64,000 nt of DNA from Shewanella violacea DSS12 (GTDB taxonomy: Bacteria; Pseudomonadota; Gammaproteobacteria; Enterobacterales; Shewanellaceae): the NCBI RefSeq assembly GCF_000091325.1, contig NC_014012.1:2772824-2836823 (forward strand), written 5' to 3'. The notes under the pieces were generated by a model that saw only the letters and a list, made by a program, of their open reading frames with translations, was not told where the DNA came from and searched no databases. Numbering within the stretch: the first letter of the stretch is position 1; each line of letters begins with the position of its first letter. This document shows positions 17,158 through 25,843 of the stretch, piece after piece. A program made the translations under genes and the position numbers.

Positions 17158-18206
17158 GTTTTTGAATCTATGTAATTAAAAGCTTCATCACATATTTTAA
17201 GTGATTCGCTACATTCTTGTGGTGTAGCTTGATAGCCATCATGAACGATCTTATTTCTAACTTTGCGAACCTCATGGATCTTATCTTTAATCTCATCACT
17301 TTCTTCACCAAATAGCTTAGTAAATGCATCATTTATCAGACCATTTACATTATTATATGTATTCAATGTCACACCTGTAGGTGGCTGAATTGAACGCACC
17401 ATATCAAATAGAGCCAATTCTAAAGCAATGAAACACTGTAATATACTGGCGCTAAAGTTGTCTTGTTCCGATGCCATTTCATAAGCTCTCGTTAATGTGA
17501 CTTTCCAATCAGGAAAATCTGATGAACTCATATGATAAGCAATAACTCCTGTCGCTGTATTACGTTGAAAGTTTGGTAAATCTTTATCCGCTGTATTATT
17601 TGGTTGTAGTGTCTTAATTTCGTCAGCTGATGGTTTCCAAACCGATAGTAATTCATAAATACGCTTATCGTGTATATCAACTATCTCTGTTTCTGAATAT
17701 TCGTGACAACTACATATTAGAAATGGTTTGAAGCCTGTCATGTATTGTACTTCTTTAACGGCGATGTCTTTAGTGACATACCTGTACACACGAATAAAAT
17801 GGTTTAAAGCATCTAATGCCCTAGCTTCCACGTCTTTGCTCAGGCCAGTCTCACTTTCCGTTGCAATTTTTAGATGTGTAACGTAACTAGAATGGCTTAA
17901 GCGTTTGTGGTTTACACCATTTGTATCCATTAGAAGCGTAATATCAAGTTTTCCATCTACCTCTTTAAAACAACATATTTGGTTATCTGATGCCTGCACA
18001 GGGGCTTTAAAATCATATTTAAAGCCCTTTTCGTTTTCATGAGGAACACGAACTATAGAATCATGAATTGAGATCGAGTTTACAGACTCAGTTTCTTCAT
18101 GTACTCCGATACAATAACGATATCCCTTATAATCGAAGAAAACCTCTCCTGATAAAACTCTTATTCGAGCAGGGATAATGAACTGATACAAACAGCAACT
18201 TAGCAT
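17154..18206 (-). CDS. HEPN-domain cassette protein with RxxxxH motif
   Basis: The protein has 350 residues. The C-terminal about 100 residues form a HEPN-like all-helical domain with the motif RNKIVHDG (R-x4-H), the proposed ribonuclease site of HEPN toxins and anti-phage proteins; helix FSASILQCFIALELALFDMV precedes it. The N-terminal 230 residues are a mixed beta domain that I do not recognise, with several Cys residues (CSCHEYSE). The overall plan, with a large sensor-like N part and a C-terminal HEPN, recalls ApeA-type defence proteins, but that link is inference. It begins 28 bases after an attC-like site and ends in the next one. Confidence 0.7.
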   Translation of the reverse strand: MLSCCLYQFIIPARIRVLSGEVFFDYKGYRYCIGVHEETESVNSISIHDSIVRVPHENEKGFKYDFKAPVQASDNQICCFKEVDGKLDITLLMDTNGVNHKRLSHSSYVTHLKIATESETGLSKDVEARALDALNHFIRVYRYVTKDIAVKEVQYMTGFKPFLICSCHEYSETEIVDIHDKRIYELLSVWKPSADEIKTLQPNNTADKDLPNFQRNTATGVIAYHMSSSDFPDWKVTLTRAYEMASEQDNFSASILQCFIALELALFDMVRSIQPPTGVTLNTYNNVNGLINDAFTKLFGEESDEIKDKIHEVRKVRNKIVHDGYQATPQECSESLKICDEAFNYIDSKT

Positions 18207-18233
18207 TAATACTAACTCCGGATTAAGAAAAAT

Positions 18234-18330
18234 ATAACGCCCAAATAATGGGCTAAAAATTGTTGGCTAAAATAAGCGACGCAGGAGCAAAAGCCAACTG
18301 TTTTTAGTCCTGATTGATTTGCTTGTTATA
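18234..18330 (-). repeat. attC site 1 (97 bp), nearly identical to 38771-38865
   Basis: Minus-strand ends ATAACAAGC and GGGCGTTAT are complementary at the cores. Inner arms CTAAAAACAGTTGGCT and AGCCAACAATTTTTAG pair with one extrahelical shift, the hallmark of integron attC folding. The upstream gene's stop codon lies in the core. The second copy 20 kb away keeps the pairing with GGTT/AACC in place of GGCT/AGCC. Confidence 0.82.
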
Positions 18331-18604
18331 ACTCGTTTGCACCCGACACAAGTTTATTGTATTGATTATTAGCCATCATCCACAAAACCAGACCGAAAGC
18401 TAAACCCGAAGCTGGGTAGATAACTAACGCTGTCGATATTTGATCTATAAATGGTGAGGAAGAAATATATGTTTGAATCAGCGTAACTAATAATGCCGTT
18501 GATATTCCCCATCCTAAAACACCATATACAATTACAAAGTGCCATTTACCTTTTGCAATTAACTTTTGAAGCCTTGCTATTTTTGTTGCTTTCAGATTGC
18601 TCAT
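18326..18604 (-). CDS. Small cassette-encoded membrane protein
   Basis: The protein has 92 residues from the ATG at 18604, with AAGGATAG upstream. It has two transmembrane helices (HFVIVYGVLGWGISTALLVT and ISTALVIYPASGLAFGLVLW) after a basic N terminus. The family is not recognised. The start follows an attC-like site and the stop lies inside the next, so it is the first recognisable cassette of cluster A. Confidence 0.65.
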   Translation of the reverse strand: MSNLKATKIARLQKLIAKGKWHFVIVYGVLGWGISTALLVTLIQTYISSSPFIDQISTALVIYPASGLAFGLVLWMMANNQYNKLVSGANEL

Positions 18605-18617
18605 ATCTATCCTTAGA

Positions 18618-18690
18618 GTTATAACATTTGTATACTCGCCTTGCGCGTTTATCAGGTTAGACCAGTCAAGGTGTATACTCATAATTGTCT
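18618..18690 (-). repeat. attC-like site at the head of cassette cluster A
   Basis: Minus-strand arms TATACACCTTG (18667-18677) and CAAGGCGAGTATA (18631-18643) pair with a bulge, and the end GTTATAAC (18618-18625) gives the core. It precedes the small membrane protein gene by 13 bases. It is less regular than the site at 18234. Confidence 0.45.
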
Positions 18691-19055
18691 CATTTATAAA
18701 CATTTTCAACGATGAGTTCAAACACACCTTCTGGAAAAACGAGAATGCACACTTTGCTTGCCTCGTATCTCTTGCAAACCGAGCATGCGCATTTTTAATC
18801 AGTTGAATCTACGCTGTTTTTTATTATCACTCAATAGCAAACCGCGAACTGATTGCGTATAATTTAGAGATTATCCGCACAAAACCAATAATACTGTATA
18901 AAAACACAAACACTGGTTAACTAAGAGGTTGTCGCTAAACAGAAACACTTATCTTTCTGACTGATGAGAAAAAGTATTACAAAGAGGTTAGTGCTGTATA
19001 GGACGAATTGCTGGCGTTAACACATAAAGGGGCATAAGTGAGTTACGAAGTTTAG

Positions 19056-19218
19056 TAATAAAGCTAAATCGAAGAGACTCTATTCTTGTAGAACAGCCAG
19101 GTGTAGATGCGGCTGCGGACTTCGGCTTCAAGGATGAAGCCGCAGAGCGTATAGGGATATATTCACAGCGCGCCGCAGAAGTAGCTGCACATTCCTCGCC
19201 GGACAGGCGTTTGGTTAC
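19056..19218 (+). repeat. Structured repeat, copy 1
   Basis: An outer stem pairs 19101-19118 with 19173-19190, and an inner perfect 7-bp stem pairs 19123-19129 (CGGCTTC) with 19136-19142 (GAAGCCG). The element ends with GGCGTTTGGTTAC, which resembles the GTTRRRY core of attC sites. Confidence 0.7.
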
Positions 19219-19474
19219 ATTGAAGGTACGACCTTCAATCACAAATCCAGATACGAATTAAGCCAAGTGAATCGAACAAAAAATGTAATCAGCCTTCATT
19301 CGAAGGCTAGCAAGCTTTGGGGCAGAAACGAGTTACAAACTAGAATCTGAGCTACTTACAAAACTCAAATCGAAGAGAAACCTTTCTTGTGAATCAGCCA
19401 GTGTAGATGCGGCTACGAGCGATAGATAACAAATGAAGCAGCGACCTTCAATGACATATGCCAACAGCAAAGGA

Positions 19475-19570
19475 CACTGGATTCCGGCTCAAAAGATCTG
19501 CCGGAATGATGAAAAGGAACAAGCAAAACTAAATGAATCAAGGTAAAAATGTAATCCGTCTTCATTCCAA
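19475..19570 (+). repeat. 96-bp repeat starting CACTGGATTCCGGCTC (copy 1)
   Basis: This aligns along its whole length with 40986-41086. Both contain CACTGGATTCCGGCTCA, AAGATCTGCCGGAATGA and a later TTCATTC block. A third partial copy is at 34195-34227. Confidence 0.7.
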
Positions 19571-19619
19571 AGCAGCAATAAACATAAATTGAAGAGATTG
19601 GCTGCTTGTGAACATATCA

Positions 19620-19740
19620 GTGTAGATACGGCTGCGAGCTTCGGTAGCATGGACGCTGCCGCAGAGACTACAGGGACTGTACTCGCGTCGTCTCGCAGAA
19701 GCATCTGCACATTCCTCGCCGGATAGGCGTTAGATTACAA
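19620..19740 (+). repeat. Structured repeat, copy 3
   Basis: The outer stem pairs 19620-19638 with 19692-19710. The inner stem pairs 19642-19648 (CGGTAGC) with 19655-19661 (GCTGCCG). Relative to copy 1 both sides of each stem changed and pairing was kept. It ends GGCGTTAGATTAC, a fit to GTTRRRY. Confidence 0.7.
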
Positions 19741-20251
19741 TTAAACCCAAATACTCAAACACACTCCCCAATACCCACTCAGCCAGAAGCTAAATCAGAA
19801 AATGTAATCAGCCTTCATTCGAAGGCTAGCTTACTTTGGGGCAAAGACGAGTTATAGAGCATTAGCAATAAAGCTAAATCGAAGAGACCCCATTCTTGTA
19901 GAACAGCCAGGTGTAGATGCGGCTGTGAGCTTCCAAAACAAGGCCGAAAATCTTCCCTACATTTTTCGGCATTTCCACCATCCGTGGCGGTCAGATGTTT
20001 TGGTAGAGCCTACACGGATGTGCTTGAATGATGTCCTATCTAAAGGCCAGTTCGGCATCCATGTCTCTCGTCATAGCACATGGCTACGCCATATTCACCG
20101 TCTCGTAGAACCTTCTCAAAATAAAGAGTGCACAATCCTCGCCGGACAGGCGTTAGGTTACAGTGAAGGTACAACCTTCAAACACTCGTCCAGATGTAAA
20201 ACCAGCCAAATGAAACCAATACAAAATGTAATCAACCTTCATTCGAAGGTA

Positions 20252-21142
20252 CTAAACCAAGGGTAGGTAGATGTCAGTGATCAGTTCATGCTCTGCCACT
20301 TCGGGGAAGAAGTTTTGATAGTGGAAAAAACAGTGGAAGTCTCTTAGGGATTCGCCGCTTTCCGGTAACCACTGGCCATAAAGATAGTGAATCTTTGTAT
20401 CCAATCCTTCATGAGAACCCAGATGCCGGATGACGGCGCAGCGGCCTGCAGGAATGGTTTTATTGATAATTCCCGAGGCGTTATCTGGCACCTCATGCAA
20501 TACTGAACCTGCGATATCAAACCTAAATTTATCTGCTGGAACGGATTTAGGATCTTCATAAATCAGCCCGAACGTTTGGCTCTTCGCCACAGGCGATAGG
20601 CCAGTCTGCTTACGCCACTTAATAAACTTACCGGCAGATTCATTAACCAGTTCAGGCGCACCACGGTGCTCAAATACCGCTATCTTAGTCTCGGTAAAGT
20701 TGACGATATCGACTCTAGCCTCTAAATGCTCTGCCTGGTGTTTCTTATCCATCTTACTACCTCCAAATTGATACTTTTCATTCCAGCTCACCCAGTGAGC
20801 CTGGCGACGAAATTCAGAGGGAGATTGATCAAACGCTTTCTTGAATGCCCGAGAAAATGACTCGGGGTAATCAAATTTAGCATCAAGTGCAATATCGATG
20901 ATCTTGGCATCAGGGTTAAAATAGAGCCGATAAGAGGCTCGCTTTAAACGTAATAGTTGGATATATCTAAATATGCCAACACCAAAATAATCCGAAAACT
21001 GACGATGGAAGTGATACTTAGAGAAGCCGGCAAACTGACTCAGATGTTCAACTGAAAGATCTTCATCCAAGTTTTCATAAATATAGTCACAGACTCGGTT
21101 CATCCCAGTGTCGTAACTGTCTATTTTTGTTCTCAACGCCAT
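20252..21142 (-). CDS. AraC-family regulator with GyrI-like effector domain
   Basis: The protein has 296 residues from the ATG at 21142; a TTG start at 21172 would add ten residues. The AraC DNA-binding domain comes first (about 10-115; LSVEHLSQFAGFSKYHFHRQ and IIDIALDAKFDYPESFSRAF), followed by a GyrI/AraE-like small-molecule-binding domain (about 140-295; TKIAVFEHRGAP and AVIRHLGSHEGL). This order is typical of Rob/SoxS-like multidrug regulators. No target operon is evident next to it; its 3' end abuts the repeat block. Confidence 0.9.
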   Translation of the reverse strand: MALRTKIDSYDTGMNRVCDYIYENLDEDLSVEHLSQFAGFSKYHFHRQFSDYFGVGIFRYIQLLRLKRASYRLYFNPDAKIIDIALDAKFDYPESFSRAFKKAFDQSPSEFRRQAHWVSWNEKYQFGGSKMDKKHQAEHLEARVDIVNFTETKIAVFEHRGAPELVNESAGKFIKWRKQTGLSPVAKSQTFGLIYEDPKSVPADKFRFDIAGSVLHEVPDNASGIINKTIPAGRCAVIRHLGSHEGLDTKIHYLYGQWLPESGESLRDFHCFFHYQNFFPEVAEHELITDIYLPLV

Positions 21143-21324
21143 AATCTCAACTCGTTTCCATAGCCTGTTCAAGGTTCATATCATCAATGACTACTGCCCC
21201 TCTGAATATGAGACTAGTATGCAGATGGCGCCGTAGGCTTTCCTGACAGATATTGCTCAAGTCAGTAAATACTAGAAAATAGATGACTCGGTATAAGAAT
21301 CAATGAATGCCTGTTAGCAAACAG

Positions 21325-21675
21325 TTATTTGTGACCTTGCAAACGACGGTCCCACTTCCCTTCGGCTTGTGAGCTGCACTTCTCTTCGGTATCGAAGCTG
21401 ACCTTGTTAGTTAAATCACCGATTTTAATAGCCACCTTAGCGAGTTCTTGCTCAATGAGCCCGATGAGATACTCATCCTGCTTATTGGCTTTCGCCTCGG
21501 ATAACTCAGCATTGGTATTAAATACACAGACAATTCTTAATGACTGAGGAAACTTATGGTAATTAACCAGATGAGTGATCCACGCGAAACCCTCAACTTG
21601 TTCCAGTGCCAGCTCACAGACTTGAGTCAGTGATTCTCGCAGGCTATTTTCAATCTTCTTATCCGACTTTCTCAT
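21325..21675 (-). CDS. Conserved hypothetical protein
   Basis: The protein has 116 residues with AAGGTGAAA upstream of the ATG. The core VEGFAWITHLVNYHKFPQSL and RIVCVFNTNAEL is followed by a charged C terminus EGKWDRRLQGHK. From memory, similar Shewanella proteins have been labelled Fis-family regulators, but I see no clear helix-turn-helix. It stands alone and is probably soluble and cytoplasmic. Confidence 0.65.
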   Translation of the reverse strand: MRKSDKKIENSLRESLTQVCELALEQVEGFAWITHLVNYHKFPQSLRIVCVFNTNAELSEAKANKQDEYLIGLIEQELAKVAIKIGDLTNKVSFDTEEKCSSQAEGKWDRRLQGHK

Positions 21676-22043
21676 CTCATTTTCACCTTAATCATCTCTA
21701 TCGTACTTTTCTTATCTCTATAGCACTTTCTTACCTCTATTGCACAAGGAGCGTTAGCCAGTACTTGTGAGGTATTTATACATTGGCTGCAGTCTACAGG
21801 AAGTCATATCAATGGCTATAAGGAGTTCTAGATTCACCCCTTGTCATGCAGCATGAATCCAGGGCGAGGGCGAGAGAGGGAGATAAAAATAGATGCAAGA
21901 TATACAGGAACTGATATTAATCAGTATAATAGGACCTAGATAAGCAGCTTATCCTTAAGCCAAAAATGAAGAGTTTAGGGAGAGAGATAGGAAGATAAGA
22001 AGATAGAGGGACTGACTGGAAAGAGGGTTAACAGATGCAAGGT
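21676..22043. other. Gene-free interval with decayed short repeats
   Basis: It holds short degenerate repeats such as CTTATCTCTAT and TACCTCTATTGCAC near 21705-21740, and purine-rich stretches at 21865-21895 and 21970-22025. No coding frame, clear promoter or terminator was seen. Confidence 0.6.
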
Positions 22044-22451
22044 CTATAAAAAAATACCTACCTGCCAATCAATCAAGGTGGCATTGCCATCATTATCACA
22101 AAGCCAAACTCTTGCTCTGGTCATAGGCTTGAGTAGGCCAACTTCCGACTCGACTTTAGACCAATCCCCATAGGTGAAATGCTCACCATTGATTAAAAAA
22201 TTATCCAAGCTATAAGCCGTGATCAAAGACTCTTGCGTGCCATCATCTGTGTCTATGGTAAAACCAAGCTGAGACGCTTCTCGCCAGTAAAAGACTAAAA
22301 GCCCAGTCCAGGAAGTCATATGATTAGGTTCACAGGCAAAATCAGCAGGGGGACGTAGGCGCCCTCCGGCTACTAGCGAGAACGAAATACATAACCCCAG
22401 TAGTAAAATAGCAATGTGCATAGAAGACATTGTCCATTTCAAAAAAGTCAT
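22044..22451 (-). CDS. Small exported hypothetical protein downstream of the metalloprotease
   Basis: The protein has 135 residues with an N-terminal signal (MHIAILLLGLCISFSLVAGG). The mature part has two cysteines (FACEPNH and VWLCDNDGN) that could form a disulphide, and ends IDWQVGIFL. It begins 14 bases after the protease stop, so the two are likely co-transcribed. I do not recognise a family; it could be an inhibitor or partner of the protease, which is only a guess from position. Confidence 0.6.
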   Translation of the reverse strand: MTFLKWTMSSMHIAILLLGLCISFSLVAGGRLRPPADFACEPNHMTSWTGLLVFYWREASQLGFTIDTDDGTQESLITAYSLDNFLINGEHFTYGDWSKVESEVGLLKPMTRARVWLCDNDGNATLIDWQVGIFL

Positions 22452-22465
22452 AAGCTAACCACTCT

Positions 22466-23419
22466 TCATTCTGGGGTACGATATAAAGTACTCATTTTAT
22501 CCATACGGTCGGCCTGCCATATAGTAAATTCGTCCATACAATTATCATCGGTATAATCCATGAAATTTTCAATGGGATCATCACCTGACTGCCTTTTACA
22601 GGAGTTTCTATTGGTTGGACAACCATAGGCAGGTGAGCGCTCCGCAGGTGTATCTACGACATCATCACCCATACCCTTACACCCTCCTTGAAAGGTATGA
22701 TAAAGGCCAAGCCAATGCCCAACTTCATGGGTCAAGGTATCACCTTCATTGTAAGGAGCTGCACTGCCATTAGGTAAAGAGGAGTAGAGTATGACAACAC
22801 CATCATTTTTTGGGGCGTTATCATAGCTACTAGGGAAGGTTGCCCAACCTAATAAGCCTCCCCCGGGATTATTAGTGTATACATTCAGATCATCTTCATC
22901 GCCAATTCGAAGTGAATCTTTCATTTCTTGTTCAGCGATAGAACCATAACCGGCATGAAACCAAGCAGAGTTATCAATGTAACTTGTCCCAGATAAAACA
23001 AAGCTAATACCTGTATCATTACTATTCGCCCCCGAAGAGAAGGCGGCTTGCAACACGTTCATCTGCCCCACAATGTCTTGTGTAGAAAGTGCACCAGTTG
23101 AACCATCCGTTAGAACATGAAAATACACATTAATGCTTCTCATTGTCGGATTTGATGGCGTGCCATTATCATCACCATCATTGCCTCCATTGCCATTCCC
23201 GCCTCCATTACCTACCCCATCAGGCTTTTTCATGGCGTTAAGACGTTTATTAACCCGATGAACTTCTACTTCCGTAGGCGTTCGTGTTCCACAACGTTTA
23301 AAGGCGGCATTATGGTTGGCGTTATCCCAGCCGTGACCACCTGGATTAGGCCCTGCAGCCATAGATTGGGGCAAGGTTAAGAGTAATAAGCATACCGATA
23401 ATAAAAGTGACCTAAACAT
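22466..23419 (-). CDS. Secreted zinc metalloprotease, pappalysin (M43) type
   Basis: The protein has 317 residues with a signal peptide (MFRSLLLSVCLLLLTLPQSM). A Gly/Asn/Asp-rich linker around residues 70-90 precedes the catalytic domain. The zinc site HEVGHWLGLYH matches HExxHxxGxxH, and the Met-turn is seen at ENFMDYTDDNCMD, both diagnostic for M43 peptidases. The cysteine pattern (GGCKGMGDDV, YGCPTN, SCKRQ) also fits. It is probably extracellular and degrades proteins. Confidence 0.92.
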   Translation of the reverse strand: MFRSLLLSVCLLLLTLPQSMAAGPNPGGHGWDNANHNAAFKRCGTRTPTEVEVHRVNKRLNAMKKPDGVGNGGGNGNGGNDGDDNGTPSNPTMRSINVYFHVLTDGSTGALSTQDIVGQMNVLQAAFSSGANSNDTGISFVLSGTSYIDNSAWFHAGYGSIAEQEMKDSLRIGDEDDLNVYTNNPGGGLLGWATFPSSYDNAPKNDGVVILYSSLPNGSAAPYNEGDTLTHEVGHWLGLYHTFQGGCKGMGDDVVDTPAERSPAYGCPTNRNSCKRQSGDDPIENFMDYTDDNCMDEFTIWQADRMDKMSTLYRTPE

Positions 23420-23754
23420 CAGAAACCTCCAGGAAGGTATTAGCCTTCGACTGATTTGAGTGAGTAATTGCTTACATAGTTTACTTGTTATGTCTAAATT
23501 ATAACCGAGACAAAAATCGCTGAAGCTCTGATAGCATCACTGCTTAGCTCATTTCAGACTCAACAAATACTTAACTAGATAAAATGATTATTTAACTCCC
23601 CTGCCTCCTCCTCTTTTTGCTGTTCTGCTACTTGTTAAGACTCGAGTCTGCCTAGTGCTCACCTCTGATGGCCCTGAGCCGCTCTTTTAATTTTTGTAAC
23701 TTTTGTTGTATCCATTTTATCTGCCTCCCTATAAAAGATGCCCCATGCCCCTTG
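23420..23754. other. Gene-free interval upstream of the protease gene
   Basis: The 335 bases contain the likely promoter for the protease gene near its start but no strong -10/-35 pair that can be named, and no coding frame. A pyrimidine-rich stretch lies at 23600-23630. Confidence 0.5.
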
Positions 23755-24102
23755 TCACCATTGACCATTAGCTATGAACCATGAGCCATCCTTGAGCTTA
23801 TCAATGCTAGGTCCACCCAATAGCCGTGCATGCAGTGCTTGTTTAACAGAGTCTGAGATTGAAAGCCTGTCTGCAGTGATACTTCTTTGTGATAAGAACA
23901 CTGATGATAAGGCCGGTAGTACGTCTGATGAGAATGCAGATGACAATATTGAGGGCTGGGAGCAAAACCCAGCAGAGGTGAAACCTAAAGGCTTAGGCTT
24001 AGGCTTAGCATAAGTCTTACTATTGGCATGACTAAGATATAGGCTTTCCAGGTCGATAATCGTCACAGATAACCTCTCACATGTTAACGAGTACTCACTC
24101 AT
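23755..24102 (-). CDS. Possible small protein with SISDS motif
   Basis: The open frame has 115 residues from the ATG at 24102. The segment ITADRLSISDSVKQALHARL resembles SSDKVSISKEGKEAL in the gene at 24266-24787, hinting that both belong to one family. The last residues come from degenerate direct repeats, so the end may be displaced. No family is recognised; the call is tentative. Confidence 0.35.
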   Translation of the reverse strand: MSEYSLTCERLSVTIIDLESLYLSHANSKTYAKPKPKPLGFTSAGFCSQPSILSSAFSSDVLPALSSVFLSQRSITADRLSISDSVKQALHARLLGGPSIDKLKDGSWFIANGQW

Positions 24103-24265
24103 GCAGTACCCATTAATCAAATACTACTAAGTAAGCTATCGACTGATGTTGAAGGCGCTAAAGCAATTGTATTAGACCTTTGCTTTCTAAAAGAATGGGA
24201 AGTTAGTAGATACAGTAATGAGTCTTGCTCTTACCAGCTGACAGTGCTTTAGATACTCACCATTC

Positions 24266-24787
24266 TTAGGCTGATTCAGCATCACGGGCCTTCTTTTCAA
24301 TCAAGCTAATCAAAATACCCGTTAGCTGCAGTATCTGATCTTGTATCAGTTTACGCTCGTTCTCAGCAGCTTCTGAACTGTTCCCTTGCAGCTCTTTCAG
24401 GCGCTCTTGCAACTCTTCGATCTGCTCTTTGACCCGTTGGATCTGCTTGTCGATGGGAGACATAGCCTTCTCCTCTTCCATCTCCTTGGCTTTCTTAACT
24501 GATTGGGAGTGATGACCGTGCAAGGTGCTGCCCATGTTTGAGCTCAGTGTCTTGCCAGCAACCCCAGCTTTAGCACTCAATGTGTTATCTGCACTGAGAG
24601 CCTCTTTACCCTCCTTAGAAATGCTGACCTTATCACTACTGGTATGACTGGATTGAGCCGAACTGATATTACTGGCATTACTGGCAATTGGGGGTGTCGG
24701 TGCTTTTACTGCTGACCGAGATGAAAGCTGGATATCTAAGGGTCTTTTGCCCGCAATAATATTCAGGGTTAATCCATTAATGTTCAC
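24266..24787 (-). CDS. Coiled-coil hypothetical protein
   Basis: The protein has 173 residues. The N-terminal half is Ser/Ala-rich and probably disordered, with SSDKVSISKEGKEAL near 50-65. The C-terminal half (about 95-165) has strong heptads: IDKQIQRVKEQIEELQERLK and LIQDQILQLTGILISLIEKK. No signal peptide is seen. Similar SxEGKxAL sequences occur in small Shewanella proteins of unknown role. It stands alone. Confidence 0.65.
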   Translation of the reverse strand: MNINGLTLNIIAGKRPLDIQLSSRSAVKAPTPPIASNASNISSAQSSHTSSDKVSISKEGKEALSADNTLSAKAGVAGKTLSSNMGSTLHGHHSQSVKKAKEMEEEKAMSPIDKQIQRVKEQIEELQERLKELQGNSSEAAENERKLIQDQILQLTGILISLIEKKARDAESA

Positions 24788-25026
24788 CGCTGACTCCTAT
24801 AAATTCAAATTTCTGATTTTAAGCTTGAGTAAAGCACTCCCCTCTAAAAGCCAATACCAAATGACTCCAAGCATATAGATTATCGACACATAAAAAATTA
24901 ACTAAAGCATCATTGTCAGTGCTTTACACTGGATAGATAAATTTTTGCAATTAACAGTTAGATTGCAGCTAATTTGATAGGAAATACTAGAGTCAGGCCG
25001 ATTAACTGGTATAGCAGTAAAAGTAA

Positions 25027-25053
25027 AAGAGGCGCACCTTAGGTGCGCCTCTT
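25027..25053 (-). terminator. Terminator after the HupE-like gene pair
   Basis: A 13-bp stem, AAGAGGCGCACCT with its complement around one central base, lies 41 bases beyond the stop at 25094, with T-rich sequence following on the minus strand. Confidence 0.7.
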
Positions 25054-25093
25054 ATCATGATGGAAAAGTCGGAATAACTTGACCAAGCAATCC

Positions 25094-25795
25094 TTATCCC
25101 TTGATGGTGTAATCCCCAGTTGTCGATAAAGTCACTATGATTGGAGAGTCTGTATTATTTTTCCAATACCAACCATGAGCACCAGCGAATGGCGTGGTCA
25201 AGGAGCCTTTCATCTTATCCGCTGTCGTAATAGAGAAACTCTCGAAATAACCTGTGGTATCCCCCTTAGGCTCACCATGGAAATCAAAATAAAGCGCCTT
25301 ACCACCTGTGCTCCATTCATACTCTAAGTGAACAAACTCATCCATCAATAACTTATATTCCAGCCCCTTACCCGCGGGGATATTGATCTTAACCGTATCG
25401 CTTCTCACCCCGGAAGTTTGCCGAGATTTTGCTATGCGGGCCACACTCGGGGCATTAGCTATCTCCTTGCTAGTAACTGGCCTAGCTTGTCCAAAAACGA
25501 AAACACTGTCACCACTCTTGACTGAGCTGGCGCTGTTATCTGGCGCTTGAAGCTCAACCGCGGGGACTTCATTTGATAAAGCCGCCTGAGATATTTCTGT
25601 CAAGCCTAACGCCTTACCTATGCCGGTTGGATCGATATTATACTCGGCCGGCAAGATAGCTGTGACCAAGACAAGAGCGGCAATCGCAGATGCGGCAACA
25701 CAGGCTTTGACTAAGGTGGCTGTGGAATGCACAGGAATGCTACTAAACTGTATTTCATTGTGATTTGTTGAACTTGGCTTGTCATTGGTTTGCAT
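25094..25795 (-). CDS. Membrane-anchored periplasmic protein paired with HupE-like gene
   Basis: The protein has 233 residues. One transmembrane helix (about 29-48, ACVAASAIAALVLVTAILPA) follows a 28-residue cytoplasmic stretch. The periplasmic domain has an IPAGKGLEYKLLMDEFVHLE segment and the ending TTPFAGAHGWYWKNNTDSPI then VTLSTTGDY. Proteins of this plan are called transmembrane anchor proteins and are found beside HupE/UreJ_2 genes in marine gammaproteobacteria. It is separated by 48 bases from the HupE-like gene. Function unknown; a metal or redox role would fit its neighbours. Confidence 0.7.
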   Translation of the reverse strand: MQTNDKPSSTNHNEIQFSSIPVHSTATLVKACVAASAIAALVLVTAILPAEYNIDPTGIGKALGLTEISQAALSNEVPAVELQAPDNSASSVKSGDSVFVFGQARPVTSKEIANAPSVARIAKSRQTSGVRSDTVKINIPAGKGLEYKLLMDEFVHLEYEWSTGGKALYFDFHGEPKGDTTGYFESFSITTADKMKGSLTTPFAGAHGWYWKNNTDSPIIVTLSTTGDYTIKG

Positions 25796-25843
25796 GATTT
25801 ATCCTTAAGCTGTAACTGTTTCTTATGTTCAATTTTGTGTTCA

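Larger units (their letters stand above)
18930..20251. repeat. 1.3-kb gene-free block built from degenerate structured repeats
   Basis: No convincing gene is present. Three or four copies of one modular element follow one another: a part with AATCGAAGAGAC and TTGTAGAACAGCCAG, a long hairpin beginning GTGTAGATGCGGCTG, a GCACATTCCTCGCCGGA block ending GGCGTTAGGTTAC, and a TGTAATCAGCCTTCATTCG hairpin. Copies begin near 19056, 19366, 19590 and 19876. The short open frames in the block are by-products of the repeats. Confidence 0.8.

Noticed and set aside
18893-18911. LexA-box-like sequence TACTGTATAAAAACACAAA near cassette cluster A
   Set aside because: Only the left half matches CTGT-N8-ACAG, and no integrase or SOS gene follows.
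18988-20266. Open frames of 73-113 codons inside the repeat block
   Set aside because: They change strand and frame between repeat copies, have no ribosome binding sites and do not resemble each other as proteins.
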